A DNA stretch of 64,000 nt from Paraburkholderia diazotrophica. GTDB lineage: Bacteria > Pseudomonadota > Gammaproteobacteria > Burkholderiales > Burkholderiaceae. Shown here one piece after another: positions 24,162-33,407 of the stretch. Made by a program: the position numbers and the translations under genes. Positions within the stretch are counted from its first letter, which is position 1; each line of letters opens with the position of its first letter. The notes under the pieces were generated by a model. The model was not told the origin of the DNA. It was given only the letters and a program-made list of their open reading frames with translations, and made no database searches. The stretch lies in assembly GCF_900108945.1 (NCBI RefSeq), contig NZ_FNYE01000004.1:62001-126000 (forward strand), given 5' to 3'.

Positions 24162-24618
24162 CGACAGCCACGGACAATGCGGCTGACAAAGCAGCTGACA
24201 GCAGCCGCCAAAGAATCCGGCTGACGGCGCGCCGACACACAGCGCCGCTCGGGGCCGCACGGCAAGGACAGACTCGCGCCGCCCCGAGCGAATCCGCATC
24301 CCTCCCCTACAGAAGCCGGCCCCCGGCATGATAAAATCGCACTCTGCCCATTGAACGGGCAGTTCACCCTGCTGGCATCGCTTTGCGGCATTCCTACCCC
24401 GGTTTGCGCCTTCACCGGCTACTGTACTGACGACGCCAACTGCGGCGCTTTGGCCGCTTCCGTCGATCCCGCGACGCTTTCACGGCGCCATTCTGGCGCG
24501 TTTCAGGGTGCGACCAGACTCACATCGAGGCGCGAGCGCGAATCCGCACCGCCGCCCGAAATCGCAACGACTATTGCACTATGCGTGCGCCCCGCTGGCG
24601 CGCGCGACGGAGAAAGGT
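24162..24618. other. Spacer between upp and yebC
   Basis: These 457 bp hold no convincing gene. GGCTGAC-type heptamers recur at 24179-24228. An extended -10 promoter candidate TGATAAAAT lies at 24329-24337 and is followed by a hairpin, CTGCCC-N7-GGGCAG (24344-24362), so yebC probably has a leader of about 275 nt. Confidence 0.5.
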
Positions 24619-25347
24619 ATGGCGGGTCATTCGAAATGGGCCAACATCAAGCATAAGAAGGCAGCGGCCGATGCCAAGAAAGGCAAGGTCTGGACGCGGC
24701 TCATCAAGGAAATCCAGGTCGCGGCGCGCATGGGCGGCGGCGACATCGACTCGAACCCGCGTCTGCGGCTCGCCGTCGACAAGGCGTACGACGCCAACAT
24801 GCCGAAGGACAACGTCAATCGCGCGATCCAGCGCGGCGTGGGCGGCGTCGACGGCGCGAACTACGAGGAAATCCGCTACGAAGGCTACGGCATCGGCGGC
24901 GCGGCCATCATCGTCGACACGATGACGGACAACCGCACCCGCACCGTCGCGGAAGTGCGCCACGCGTTCTCGAAGTTCGGCGGCAACATGGGCACGGACG
25001 GCTCGGTGTCGTTCATGTTCGATCACGTCGGCCAGTTCCTGTTCGCACCCGGCACACCGGAAGACAAGCTGATGGAAGCGGCGCTCGAAGCGGGCGCCGA
25101 CGACGTCGTCACGAACGACGACGGCAGCATCGAAGTGATCTGCCCGCCGAACGATTTCCCGAAGGTCAAAGCCGCGCTCGAAGCCGCGGGCTTCAAGGCG
25201 GAACTCGCGGAAGTGACGATGAAGCCGCAGACGGAAGTCGAGTTCACAGGCGACGACGCCGTCAAGATGCAGAAGCTGCTCGACGCGCTCGAAAACCTGG
25301 ACGACGTGCAGGAAGTCTATACAAACGCGGCAATCGCCGACGAGTGA
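24619..25347 (+). CDS. yebC: YebC/PmpR-family protein
   Basis: A 242-residue protein with the standard start [20 protein letters not shown] and further markers [37 protein letters not shown] and FMFDHVGQF. The family was described as DNA-binding regulators and more recently as ribosome-associated factors that help resolve stalls at proline stretches (YebC and TACO1). Either role would be cytoplasmic. GAGAAAGG precedes the ATG. The frame is open upstream, but those residues do not fit the family. Confidence 0.94.
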   Translation: MAGHSKWANIKHKKAAADAKKGKVWTRLIKEIQVAARMGGGDIDSNPRLRLAVDKAYDANMPKDNVNRAIQRGVGGVDGANYEEIRYEGYGIGGAAIIVDTMTDNRTRTVAEVRHAFSKFGGNMGTDGSVSFMFDHVGQFLFAPGTPEDKLMEAALEAGADDVVTNDDGSIEVICPPNDFPKVKAALEAAGFKAELAEVTMKPQTEVEFTGDDAVKMQKLLDALENLDDVQEVYTNAAIADE

Positions 25348-25591
25348 GGCCGACGGTGAGCGCGCCGCCCCTGTCCGGGCCGTTGCGGCGCTCCCCGCTT
25401 CCCTCGTGTTGCGCCGGCGCGTCACGCCGTGCGCACCAATCGCACGGCATCCAGGCGATTTCCGCCACATTGTCCCGTTCCGTTGCCTGCATCACAGGCG
25501 TGGCGTTCGCGTTGTGCGAAGGTAGAGGCAGATATCCACGGCTCGCGCCGCCGCGCGGGCCGTTCACGGTTTTTAGTATTCGGGGAATCAC

Positions 25592-26869
25592 ATGAAGTTA
25601 CTCGTCGTCGGTTCCGGCGGTCGCGAACATGCGCTCGCATGGAAGCTCGCGCAATCGCCGCGCGTCCAGCTCGTCTATGTCGCGCCCGGCAACGGCGGCA
25701 CCGCGCAGGATGACCGCCTGCGCAACGTCGGCATCACTGACCCGAACACGCTCGCCGATTTCGTCGAGCAGGAGCAGATCGCGTTCACGCTGGTCGGTCC
25801 GGAGCAGCCGCTCGCGGCGGGCATCGTCAACATCTTCCGCGCGCGCGGCCTGAAAATTTTCGGCCCGACGCGCGAGGCCGCGCAGCTCGAAAGCTCGAAG
25901 GACTTCGCGAAGGCGTTCATGAAGCGCCACGCGATTCCGACGGCCGAATACGAAACCTTCCCGGATGTCGCAGCCGCGCACGCATACATCGACGCCAAGG
26001 GCGCGCCCATCGTCATCAAGGCCGACGGCCTCGCGGCCGGCAAGGGCGTGGTCGTCGCGCAGACGCTGGAAGAAGCGCACGCCGCCGTCGACATGATGCT
26101 GTCGGACAACAAGCTCGGCGATGCGGGCGCGCGCGTCGTGATCGAAGAGTTCCTCGCCGGCGAGGAAGCGAGCTTCATCGTGATGGTCGACGGCAAGCAC
26201 GTGCTGCCGCTTGCGTCGAGCCAGGATCACAAGCGTCTGCTCGATGGCGACCAGGGCCCGAACACGGGCGGCATGGGCGCCTACTCGCCCGCGCCCATCG
26301 TCACGCCGCAAATGCACGCGCGCGTGATGCGCGAAATCATTCTGCCGACCGTGCGCGGGATGGAACAGGAAGGCATCCGCTTCACTGGCTTCCTGTACGC
26401 CGGCCTGATGATCGACGCACAAGGCAACCCGAAGACGCTCGAATTCAACTGCCGGATGGGCGACCCTGAAACGCAGCCGATCATGGCGCGCCTGAAGGGC
26501 GACTTCTCGAAGGTCGTCGAAGCCGCGATCGCGGGCACGCTCGATACGGTGGACCTCGAATGGGACCGCCGCACAGCGCTGGGCGTCGTGCTGGCCGCGC
26601 ACAACTATCCGGACGCGCCCCGCAAGGGCGATTTCATCAGCGGCATTCCGCCGGAAACCGCGGACGCCGTCACGTTCCACGCGGGCACGACGCTCGCGGA
26701 CGGCAAGCTGACGACGTCGGGCGGGCGCGTGCTGTGCGTCGTGGGTCTCGCGGATTCGGTGCGCAGCGCGCAATCGGTCGCGTATGAAGCGATCAACCAC
26801 ATCTCGTTCGACGGCATGCAATATCGCCGCGACATCGGTTATCGCGCGGCCAACCGCAAGCACAGCTGA
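25592..26869 (+). CDS. purD: Phosphoribosylamine-glycine ligase
   Basis: A 425-residue ATP-grasp enzyme, second step of de novo purine synthesis (GAR synthetase). It opens MKLLVVGSGGREHALAWKLA, has PEQPLAAGIV, the ATP-grasp segment IVIKADGLAAGKGVVVA, SQDHKRLLDGDQGPNTGGMG, and LEFNCRMGDPETQP. Full length. It is read after yebC with a 244-bp gap that may hold its own promoter, and before hemF. purT, a later-step enzyme, is encoded elsewhere in the window. Confidence 0.97.
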   Translation: MKLLVVGSGGREHALAWKLAQSPRVQLVYVAPGNGGTAQDDRLRNVGITDPNTLADFVEQEQIAFTLVGPEQPLAAGIVNIFRARGLKIFGPTREAAQLESSKDFAKAFMKRHAIPTAEYETFPDVAAAHAYIDAKGAPIVIKADGLAAGKGVVVAQTLEEAHAAVDMMLSDNKLGDAGARVVIEEFLAGEEASFIVMVDGKHVLPLASSQDHKRLLDGDQGPNTGGMGAYSPAPIVTPQMHARVMREIILPTVRGMEQEGIRFTGFLYAGLMIDAQGNPKTLEFNCRMGDPETQPIMARLKGDFSKVVEAAIAGTLDTVDLEWDRRTALGVVLAAHNYPDAPRKGDFISGIPPETADAVTFHAGTTLADGKLTTSGGRVLCVVGLADSVRSAQSVAYEAINHISFDGMQYRRDIGYRAANRKHS

Positions 26870-27207
26870 GCCTGCCTGTCCCGGCAGGAACGCGCTACAC
26901 GGGGGCGGCGAACTGGTCTCCACGGCCCTGCGGGGCCGTTCGATCCGGTTCGATCCGGGTTCGATTTGGGCTCGCTTCTGTCCGCTTCTGGCCCTTTCCG
27001 GGTCGTCGAGCCGCGCCGGCGCTACACTTGAAGCTGGCAGTGGCATCCGTAATGCGACAACGGCCTGTGCTCTGCCCGCCCCGGCGACTGCCGGCGCACC
27101 CGCCGCTGAGGGCCTGACGAAGGCCTGACGAAGGCCCGATAAAGGCCTGATGAAGTCCTGTTGAATCTCGACTGCGCCAGCGTTTCGACGTGCCGCGCCC
27201 CAACCAT
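26870..27207. other. Spacer between purD and hemF
   Basis: This 338-bp stretch contains no gene. It holds the direct repeat GGTTCGATCC/GGGTTCGATT near 26947-26967, which mimics a tRNA T-arm but has no cloverleaf around it. Next to hemF it has an 11-bp tandem repeat, listed separately. Confidence 0.6.
27108..27173. repeat. 11-bp tandem repeat upstream of hemF
   Basis: Six consecutive 11-nt units: GAGGGCCTGAC, GAAGGCCTGAC, GAAGGCCCGAT, AAAGGCCTGAT, GAAGTCCTGTT and GAATCTCGACT. The first four are close copies and the last two have decayed. The array ends 34 bp before the chosen hemF start, so it lies in the promoter or leader. Confidence 0.8.
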
Positions 27208-28140
27208 ATGACCGATTCGATTCACGACGCCAACGATGCCCACGCCGTCCGGGCCTGGATGCAAGGTTTGCAGACGAAGATCGCCGACACGCTCGGCGCG
27301 TTCGACGGCACGCCGCTCGCCACCGACAACTGGCAGCGCACGCCCGGCGACAAGCTGCGCGGCGGCGGCTGCACGCGCATCGTCGAAGGCGGCCAGTTCT
27401 TCGAGCGCGCGGGCATCGGCTTTTCGGACGTGCAGGGCGATGCGCTGCCTGGCTCGGCCAGCGCGCTGCGTCCGCAGTTGACGGGACGCGGCTTCGAAGC
27501 GATGGGCGTCTCGATGGTGCTGCATCCGCGCAACCCGTACTGCCCGACGGTTCACATGAACGTGCGGCTGCTCGTTGCAACGAAGGCGGGCGAAGCGCCC
27601 GTGTTCTGGTTCGGCGGCGGCATGGACCTCACGCCGTACTACGGCTTCGAGGAAGACGCACGGCATTTTCACCGCGTGTGCCGCGACGCGCTGCAACCAT
27701 ACGGCGACGACCTGTACCCGCGCTTCAAGCGCTGGTGCGACGACTACTTCTTCCTGAAGCATCGCAACGAGCCGCGCGGCATCGGCGGGATTTTCTTCGA
27801 CGACTACGCGGAGCCCGGCTTCGAGCAGTCGTTCGCGATGGTGAAGAGCGTCGGCGATGCGTTTCTGGACGCGTATATGCCCATCATCGAGAAACGCCGC
27901 GACATCGCATACGGCGAAACCGAGCGCGATTTTCAGGCTTACCGGCGCGGCCGCTACGTCGAATTCAATCTCGTGTTCGACCGTGGCACGCTGTTCGGCC
28001 TGCAAAGCGGCGGCCGCACCGAATCCATCCTGATGTCGATGCCGCCCGTCGTTAACTGGCGCTACAACTGGCAGCCTAAGCCGGGCACGCCGGAAGCGCG
28101 CCTGTACAGCGACTTTCTCGTGGCCCGCGAGTGGGTCTGA
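27208..28140 (+). CDS. hemF: Oxygen-dependent coproporphyrinogen III oxidase
   Basis: A 310-residue haem synthesis enzyme that decarboxylates coproporphyrinogen III to protoporphyrinogen IX using O2. Clear landmarks: [48 protein letters not shown], and [19 protein letters not shown]. An in-frame GTG at 27190 would add six residues; ATG 27208 ([10 protein letters not shown]) is chosen, though neither has a good ribosome site. nadD is in the same frame after the stop, with a 63-nt gap. Confidence 0.96.
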   Translation: MTDSIHDANDAHAVRAWMQGLQTKIADTLGAFDGTPLATDNWQRTPGDKLRGGGCTRIVEGGQFFERAGIGFSDVQGDALPGSASALRPQLTGRGFEAMGVSMVLHPRNPYCPTVHMNVRLLVATKAGEAPVFWFGGGMDLTPYYGFEEDARHFHRVCRDALQPYGDDLYPRFKRWCDDYFFLKHRNEPRGIGGIFFDDYAEPGFEQSFAMVKSVGDAFLDAYMPIIEKRRDIAYGETERDFQAYRRGRYVEFNLVFDRGTLFGLQSGGRTESILMSMPPVVNWRYNWQPKPGTPEARLYSDFLVAREWV

Positions 28141-28203
28141 CGCGCGCCGCGCCTCGTTAACCGCTGTGTCATCCGCTCCAACCGACAGGCAAAGGAACCG
28201 CAA

Positions 28204-28941
28204 CTGAATCCGACCGTTCAACACGCCGCCTCGCGACGGGCGCTGCGCCGCCGCATCGGGATACTCGGCGGCACGTTCGATCCGATCCACGACGGCCATC
28301 TCGCGCTCGCGCAACGTTTCGCCGACGTGCTGAAGCTGACCGAACTCGTGCTGATGCCGGCTGGGCAGCCCTGGCAGAAAGCGGATGTGTCGGCGGCCGA
28401 ACATCGGCTCGCGATGACGCGCGCCGCCGCTTCGTCGCTGAAGCTGCCGGGCGTGACTGTCAGCGTCGCGACGGATGAAATCCAGCACGAAGGCCCCACC
28501 TATACGGTCGATACGCTGCAGCGCTGGCGGGAACGCGAAGGCGCCGATGCGTCGATTGCGCTGCTGATCGGCGCGGATCAACTGGTGCGGCTCGATACGT
28601 GGCACGACTGGCAGCGCCTGTTCGACTACGCGCATATCGCCGCCGCGACGCGCCCCCGTTTCGACGTGACGGCCGTGCCGCCCGCCGTCGCCGCGACGAT
28701 CGCGCAGCGCGCCGCGAGTGCGGACGTTCTGCAGACGACGCCGTCCGGTCATCTGCTGATCGACACATCGCTGGCCTTCGATGTGTCGGCGACCGACATC
28801 CGCGCGCACTTGCGCGCATCGTTCGAAAACCACGCGGACGGCGCCGCAGGTGCCGCGAACGGCACTGCACTGTCCGCGCAGAGTCATGTCCCCACCGCAG
28901 TGTGGGACTATATTGTTCAACATCATCTGTACCACCGGTAA
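28204..28941 (+). CDS. nadD: Nicotinate-nucleotide adenylyltransferase, apparent CTG start
   Basis: The NAD synthesis enzyme NadD, with the nucleotide motif [18 protein letters not shown] at about residues 19-36 and the C-terminal [11 protein letters not shown] that corresponds to the family ISSTxIR motif. Between the hemF stop and this motif the frame holds no ATG, GTG or TTG; the first usual start is GTG 28327, which would remove the catalytic motif. CTG 28204 lies 6 nt after AAAGGAA and gives a 245-residue protein of normal size, so it is taken as the start. rsfS begins 3 nt after the stop. Confidence 0.9.
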   Translation: MNPTVQHAASRRALRRRIGILGGTFDPIHDGHLALAQRFADVLKLTELVLMPAGQPWQKADVSAAEHRLAMTRAAASSLKLPGVTVSVATDEIQHEGPTYTVDTLQRWREREGADASIALLIGADQLVRLDTWHDWQRLFDYAHIAAATRPRFDVTAVPPAVAATIAQRAASADVLQTTPSGHLLIDTSLAFDVSATDIRAHLRASFENHADGAAGAANGTALSAQSHVPTAVWDYIVQHHLYHR

Positions 28942-28944
28942 ACC

Positions 28945-29400
28945 ATGGATATACGCAAGCTGCAACGCGCGATCGTCGACGGACTCGAAGACGTGAAGGC
29001 GCAAGACATTCGGGTGTTCAACACCAGCCACCTGACCGAACTGTTCGACCGCGTGATCGTCGCGAGCGGCACGTCGAACCGGCAGACCAAGGCCCTCGCG
29101 TCCAGCGTGCGCGAGAAAGTGAAGGAAGCGGGCGGCGACATCGTCAGTACGGAAGGCGAAGACATCGGCGAATGGGTGCTGGTCGATTGCGGCGATGCCG
29201 TCGTTCACATCCTGCAACCTGCGCTGCGCCAGTACTACAACCTCGAAGAAATCTGGGGCGACAAGCCGGTGCGCGTGAAGCTGTCCGCGCCGAACCCGTT
29301 CGGCGGCGCCCGTCCGTCCGAACCGATCGACGATGAAGACGAAGAAGACGCACCCGTCGCGCGCCCCGCACGCAAGGCGTCCGCACGCCGCCGCTCGTGA
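28945..29400 (+). CDS. rsfS: Ribosome silencing factor RsfS
   Basis: A 151-residue member of the DUF143/Iojap family. Core markers: VKAQDIRVFNTSHLTELFD, IVASGTSNRQTKALA, EWVLVDCGDAVVHILQP and YYNLEEIWGD. RsfS binds uL14 on the large ribosomal subunit and blocks joining of subunits when nutrients are scarce. The last 40 residues are an added acidic stretch (DDEDEED) and a basic Arg/Ala tail. It is coupled to nadD with a 3-nt gap, a conserved pairing. Confidence 0.95.
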   Translation: MDIRKLQRAIVDGLEDVKAQDIRVFNTSHLTELFDRVIVASGTSNRQTKALASSVREKVKEAGGDIVSTEGEDIGEWVLVDCGDAVVHILQPALRQYYNLEEIWGDKPVRVKLSAPNPFGGARPSEPIDDEDEEDAPVARPARKASARRRS

Positions 29401-29476
29401 GCGCGCCGCTGGCGCCGTTCGAGCCGTGGGCCTCGCTCCCGGCTGCGTACCCATCTGATCCGGCGCAATCCCGACG

Positions 29477-29947
29477 ATGAAACTGCATATCCTCGCAGTC
29501 GGCAACAAGATGCCCGACTGGATCGCGACGGGCTTCGACGAATACGCGAAGCGGATGCCGCCCGAGTTGCGCATCGAACTGCGTGAGATCAAGCCCGAGC
29601 AACGCTCGTCGGGACGCTCTGCCGAGAGCGTGATGGCTGCCGAGCGGCAGAAGATCGAAGCCGCGCTGCCGAAGAACGCGCGCATCGTCGCGCTCGACGA
29701 ACGCGGCAAGGACTGGACCACGATGCAGCTCGCGAACGCGCTGCCGACGTGGCAGCAGGACGGACGCGACGTCGCGTTTCTGATCGGCGGCGCCGACGGC
29801 CTCGACCCCGAACTGAAAGCGCGCGCCGACATGATGCTGCGCGTGTCGAGCCTTACGTTGCCGCACGCGATGGTCCGCGTGCTGCTTGCCGAGCAGTTGT
29901 ATCGCGCGTGGACCATCACGCAGAATCATCCGTACCATCGGGCCTGA
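29477..29947 (+). CDS. rlmH: 23S rRNA pseudouridine-1915 N3-methyltransferase
   Basis: A 156-residue SPOUT methyltransferase acting on helix 69 of 23S rRNA. It opens [15 protein letters not shown], has [11 protein letters not shown], the knot motif [14 protein letters not shown] and the end [14 protein letters not shown], where HPYH lies near the active site. Length equals the family norm. It follows rsfS by 76 bp, as in many proteobacteria. Confidence 0.96.
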   Translation: MKLHILAVGNKMPDWIATGFDEYAKRMPPELRIELREIKPEQRSSGRSAESVMAAERQKIEAALPKNARIVALDERGKDWTTMQLANALPTWQQDGRDVAFLIGGADGLDPELKARADMMLRVSSLTLPHAMVRVLLAEQLYRAWTITQNHPYHRA

Positions 29948-30112
29948 ACCTCGGGTCTGAACATGCCGGCCATCTTCCGGCCGCGCATCACGGGGCGCAA
30001 CCTGGCCGAACGGCCAGGTGCGCGGCGCCCGCCTCGTCTGTTACGCTCACCACCAGTCGTCCGCTTCGCATTGCCGTAGCTGGACCCATCTCTTTCAGTT
30101 GAAGACCGATCC

Positions 30113-30742
30113 ATGTCCACTTCGTCCGCGGCTGTTTGGCCGTTCGTCTATCTCGCGTCGCAAAGCCCGCGCCGTCAGGAACTGCTGACCCAGCTCGGTG
30201 TGCGTTTCGAACTGCTGCTGCCGCGCCCCGATGAAGATGCCGAAGCGCTCGAAGCCGAACTCCCCGCCGAGCGCGCGCACGACTACGTAATGCGCGTGTG
30301 CATCGCGAAGGCGCAGGCGGCGCGCGCGCGGCTGGTGGCGGGAGGCCATGCGAACGCGCCCGTTCTCGTTGCCGATACAACCGTCACGATCGACGATGCG
30401 ATTCTCGGCAAGCCCGTCGATGCCGACGACGCCGTAGCGATGCTCACGCGTCTTGCCGGCCGCGATCATGAGGTGCTGACAGCCGTTGCCGTCGTCGATG
30501 CGCATGGCGAATTGCTGACGCCCGCGCTGTCGGTATCGCGCGTGCGATTTGCTGCGGTGCAAAGCGATGCGCTGCGGCGCTACGCGGCCAGCGGCGAGCC
30601 GCTCGGCAAGGCAGGCGCGTATGGCATCCAGGGACGCGCGGCGGAGTTCATCGAGCATATCGACGGGTCCTATTCAGGTATCATGGGTTTGCCATTGTTT
30701 GAAACCGCTGCCCTTCTGCGCGCGGCCCGCATCGACTTCTAA
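30113..30742 (+). CDS. maf: Maf-family nucleotide pyrophosphatase
   Basis: A 209-residue protein with the Maf signature [35 protein letters not shown] with the key Asp, and [19 protein letters not shown] near the end. The TVTIDD and GAYGIQG variants are typical of dTTP/UTP pyrophosphatases (YhdE type), which prevent misincorporation of modified nucleotides. ATG 30113 lies in a run of genes in one direction, with rng starting 8 nt after its stop. Confidence 0.92.
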   Translation: MSTSSAAVWPFVYLASQSPRRQELLTQLGVRFELLLPRPDEDAEALEAELPAERAHDYVMRVCIAKAQAARARLVAGGHANAPVLVADTTVTIDDAILGKPVDADDAVAMLTRLAGRDHEVLTAVAVVDAHGELLTPALSVSRVRFAAVQSDALRRYAASGEPLGKAGAYGIQGRAAEFIEHIDGSYSGIMGLPLFETAALLRAARIDF

Positions 30743-30749
30743 CAAAACC

Positions 30750-32219
30750 ATGAACGAAGAAATCCTGATTAACGTCACGCCACAGGAGACGCGCGTCGCG
30801 TTGGTCCAGCAGGGCGCAGTGCAGGAGCTTCATGTCGAACGCACGCTGTCGCGCGGGCGGGTCGGCAACGTCTATCTCGGCAAGGTCGTGCGCGTGCTGC
30901 CGGGCATGCAGTCGGCGTTCATCGACATCGGTCTGGAGCGTGCCGCGTTCCTGCATGTCGCCGACATCTGGCATCCACGGCTCGCTGGCGAAACGCAGCA
31001 ACCGGCGCCACATCAGCCCATCGAGAAGATCGTCTTCGAAGGGCAGACGCTGATGGTCCAGGTCGTGAAGGACCCGATCGGCACCAAGGGCGCGAGGCTT
31101 TCCACGCAGGTGAGCATCGCGGGGCGCACGCTCGTCTATCTGCCGCAGGAGCCGCATATCGGCATCTCGCAGAAGATCGAGAGCGAAGCCGAACGCGAGG
31201 CCGTGCGCGCACGGCTCACGTCGGTGCTGCCCGTCGACGAGAAAGGCGGCTACATCGTGCGCACCATCGCCGAAGACGCGACAAGCGAAGAGCTGGCCGC
31301 CGATGTCGCGTATCTGCGCAAGACGTGGGCAACGATACTCTCGCAGGGGCAGCGCATGCCCGCCACGAGCCTGCTCTATCAGGACCTGAATCTCGCGCAG
31401 CGCGTGCTGCGCGACTTCGTCAACGACGAGACCACGCGCATTCAGGTGGACTCGCGCGAGACGTATCAGATGCTCGCGGAGTTCGCGGCGGAGTTCACGC
31501 CGGCTGTCTCATCGAAGCTGCATCACTACACGGGCGAGCGCCCGCTTTTCGATCTCTACGACATCGAAACGGAAATCCAGCGCGCACTGTCGCGGCGCGT
31601 CGATCTGAAGTCGGGCGGCTATCTCGTGATCGACCAGACGGAAGCGATGACCACCATCGACGTCAACACGGGCGGCTACGTCGGCGCCCGCAATTTCGAC
31701 GACACGATCTTCAAGACCAACCTCGAAGCGGCGCACACGATCGCGCGTCAACTGCGGCTGCGCAACCTGGGCGGCGTGATCATCATCGACTTCATCGATA
31801 TGGAAAACGCCGAGCATCGCGACCAGGTGCTCAACGAACTGAAGAAGGCGCTTGCGCGCGACCGCACACGCGTGACGGTCAACGGGTTCTCGCAGCTCGG
31901 GCTCGTCGAGATGACGAGAAAGCGCACGCGCGAATCGCTCGCGCACGTGCTGTGCGAGCCTTGTCCTGTCTGCCAGGGCAAAGGCCAGGTGAAGACGGCG
32001 CGCACCGTCTGTTACGACGTGCTGCGCGAAATCCTGCGCGAGTCGCGCCAGTTCAACCCGCGCGAGTTTCGCGTGGTGGCGTCGCAGCAGGTCATCGATC
32101 TGTTCCTCGAGGAAGAATCCCAGCATCTGGCGATGCTGATCGATTTCATCGGCAAGCCGGTGTCGTTGCAGGTCGAGTCGAATCTGAGCCAGGAGCAGTA
32201 CGACATCGTGCTGATGTAA
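30750..32219 (+). CDS. rng: Ribonuclease G
   Basis: A 489-residue endoribonuclease. It opens MNEEILINVTPQETRVALV, with the S1-like domain GRVGNVYLGKVVRVLPGMQSA, catalytic-core Asp residues in TIDVNTGGYVG and IIIDFIDME, and the zinc link CEPCPVCQG joining protomers. There is no long C-terminal scaffold, so this is RNase G and not RNase E. It matures the 5' end of 16S rRNA and decays mRNAs. The frame is open upstream within maf, but ATG 30750 gives the family start. Confidence 0.95.
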   Translation: MNEEILINVTPQETRVALVQQGAVQELHVERTLSRGRVGNVYLGKVVRVLPGMQSAFIDIGLERAAFLHVADIWHPRLAGETQQPAPHQPIEKIVFEGQTLMVQVVKDPIGTKGARLSTQVSIAGRTLVYLPQEPHIGISQKIESEAEREAVRARLTSVLPVDEKGGYIVRTIAEDATSEELAADVAYLRKTWATILSQGQRMPATSLLYQDLNLAQRVLRDFVNDETTRIQVDSRETYQMLAEFAAEFTPAVSSKLHHYTGERPLFDLYDIETEIQRALSRRVDLKSGGYLVIDQTEAMTTIDVNTGGYVGARNFDDTIFKTNLEAAHTIARQLRLRNLGGVIIIDFIDMENAEHRDQVLNELKKALARDRTRVTVNGFSQLGLVEMTRKRTRESLAHVLCEPCPVCQGKGQVKTARTVCYDVLREILRESRQFNPREFRVVASQQVIDLFLEEESQHLAMLIDFIGKPVSLQVESNLSQEQYDIVLM

Positions 32220-32300
32220 CGCATCGCCCTTCCCATCTCGCCCACCCTCCCGTGGCACAGCAATTGCGGTGACGCACTGACACCACGCGCGGGAGGCGAC

Positions 32301-32525
32301 ATGCACACGGAACAATTCGAATACACCGACGACCCGGAACCCTTGCCAGAGGCCTGCTACGACAGGCTTTGCAGGGCATCACCCGGCAATGCCCCGACGC
32401 TGCCGAAGCGCTCGGCGGCCGGCATCTTCGCGCTCGGTGTCGCGTGGCTGTTCGGCCTCGAAGCGCTCCTTTCCGACGATGAAAATCGTTCCGCCGATGC
32501 GCGCCGCATCGACGGGCGATACTGA
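32301..32525 (+). CDS. Hypothetical protein (74 residues)
   Basis: Starts MHTEQFEYTDDPEPLPEACY behind a good GGGAGG site 5 nt upstream. The middle, SAAGIFALGVAWLFGLEALL, is a weak hydrophobic helix, and the end is charged. I do not recognise it. The strong ribosome site and position after rng support it; short length and lack of motifs count against. Confidence 0.5.
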   Translation: MHTEQFEYTDDPEPLPEACYDRLCRASPGNAPTLPKRSAAGIFALGVAWLFGLEALLSDDENRSADARRIDGRY

Positions 32526-32663
32526 ATTTCAATGGGTTCCGTGTAGGCGTTACAAAGATCGATCGGGGACGGCATCGAGGAAAGCGCGGACCGGGCACCG
32601 GCCGCCCTCTTCTAACAAATCAACTAGACTTTCCGTATGCAGTTGCAATAGACGGAGGCTGCC

Positions 32664-32825
32664 ATGGCTGAATCAATGGTAAGCATCGTGGTCGGCATCG
32701 TCGTGTTGGCCGTCATCGCGACGCTGATATCGCATCAGTGGCGACGCGATCACCCTCTTCGCGACAGGATGTTGGGCCGCTTCGACGGGCATCGCTGGTG
32801 GGAACGCATGCGGCATCGGCACTGA
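32664..32825 (+). CDS. Small single-span membrane protein (53 residues)
   Basis: Too short for most callers. It begins MAESMVSIVVGIVVLAVIAT with one membrane helix at about residues 6-23, followed by a strongly basic, Trp- and His-rich tail (HQWRRDH, GHRWWERMRHRH). GGAGG sits 7 nt before the ATG. Positive charge after the helix predicts an outside N terminus and cytoplasmic tail. Unknown function. Confidence 0.6.
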   Translation: MAESMVSIVVGIVVLAVIATLISHQWRRDHPLRDRMLGRFDGHRWWERMRHRH

Positions 32826-32978
32826 TCCCGCTGTCGCTGACCATCCATGCCGCGCCATTCGCGCCGAACCATTCGACATCACCGCGCCGCGCACCGCGGC
32901 GCATGACACGCGGCGCAGCGTCAGTCTCGCCCGTTACCCACAGGCCCATCGACGCGCCCGCCCTGCACGGAGGCAATC

Positions 32979-33275
32979 ATGTCCGACGACGCCGTAATCC
33001 TGCGTTGGCAGACGGTCGAATACGAAGGCTTCGAGATTCATATCGCGCCATCCCTGAAGGATGACAGCGAGCGCTACACGTACATCGGCTACGTGTGCCA
33101 CCCCGGCGCGGACCCGAAACTGCCCGGCCACACGGTGCCGTTTCACGCGGACGGCGAGGAGTCGTTCAAGACGCTCGACGATGCGACGTATGAAGCCGTG
33201 CACGTCGGCAAGAGCATCGTCGAGGGGACGCATCCGGATCTGTCGGTGTTATCGCTGGTGACGAGCGGCGTGTAG
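32979..33275 (+). CDS. Hypothetical protein (98 residues)
   Basis: A soluble, acidic protein starting MSDDAVILRWQTVEYEGFEI after a GGAGG site. It reads like a small beta-rich domain (HIAPSLKDDSERYTYIGYVC, then HPGADPKLPGHTVPFHADGE) and an alpha segment near the end (YEAVHVGKSIVEG). Codon choice matches the chromosome. I believe similar uncharacterised proteins occur in Burkholderia, but no domain can be named. Confidence 0.7.
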   Translation: MSDDAVILRWQTVEYEGFEIHIAPSLKDDSERYTYIGYVCHPGADPKLPGHTVPFHADGEESFKTLDDATYEAVHVGKSIVEGTHPDLSVLSLVTSGV

Positions 33276-33407
33276 CGCGCGTAGCAGCGAGACACACGTC
33301 AATGGAGAGAGCGCAATGACTGCATGCTTCGCCTAGGCGCATGCGCGCATGCACGCACGCGCCCACTGCGACGCAATCGCAGCGTCAGCCGATCATCGCG
33401 TCGACCT

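Noticed and set aside
26940..26970. tRNA gene suggested by a GGTTCGATCC T-arm-like sequence
   Set aside because: No acceptor, D or anticodon stems can be drawn around it. The motif is a short direct repeat.
27108..27173. CRISPR array
   Set aside because: Units are only 11 bp, directly adjacent and without spacers; no cas genes are nearby.
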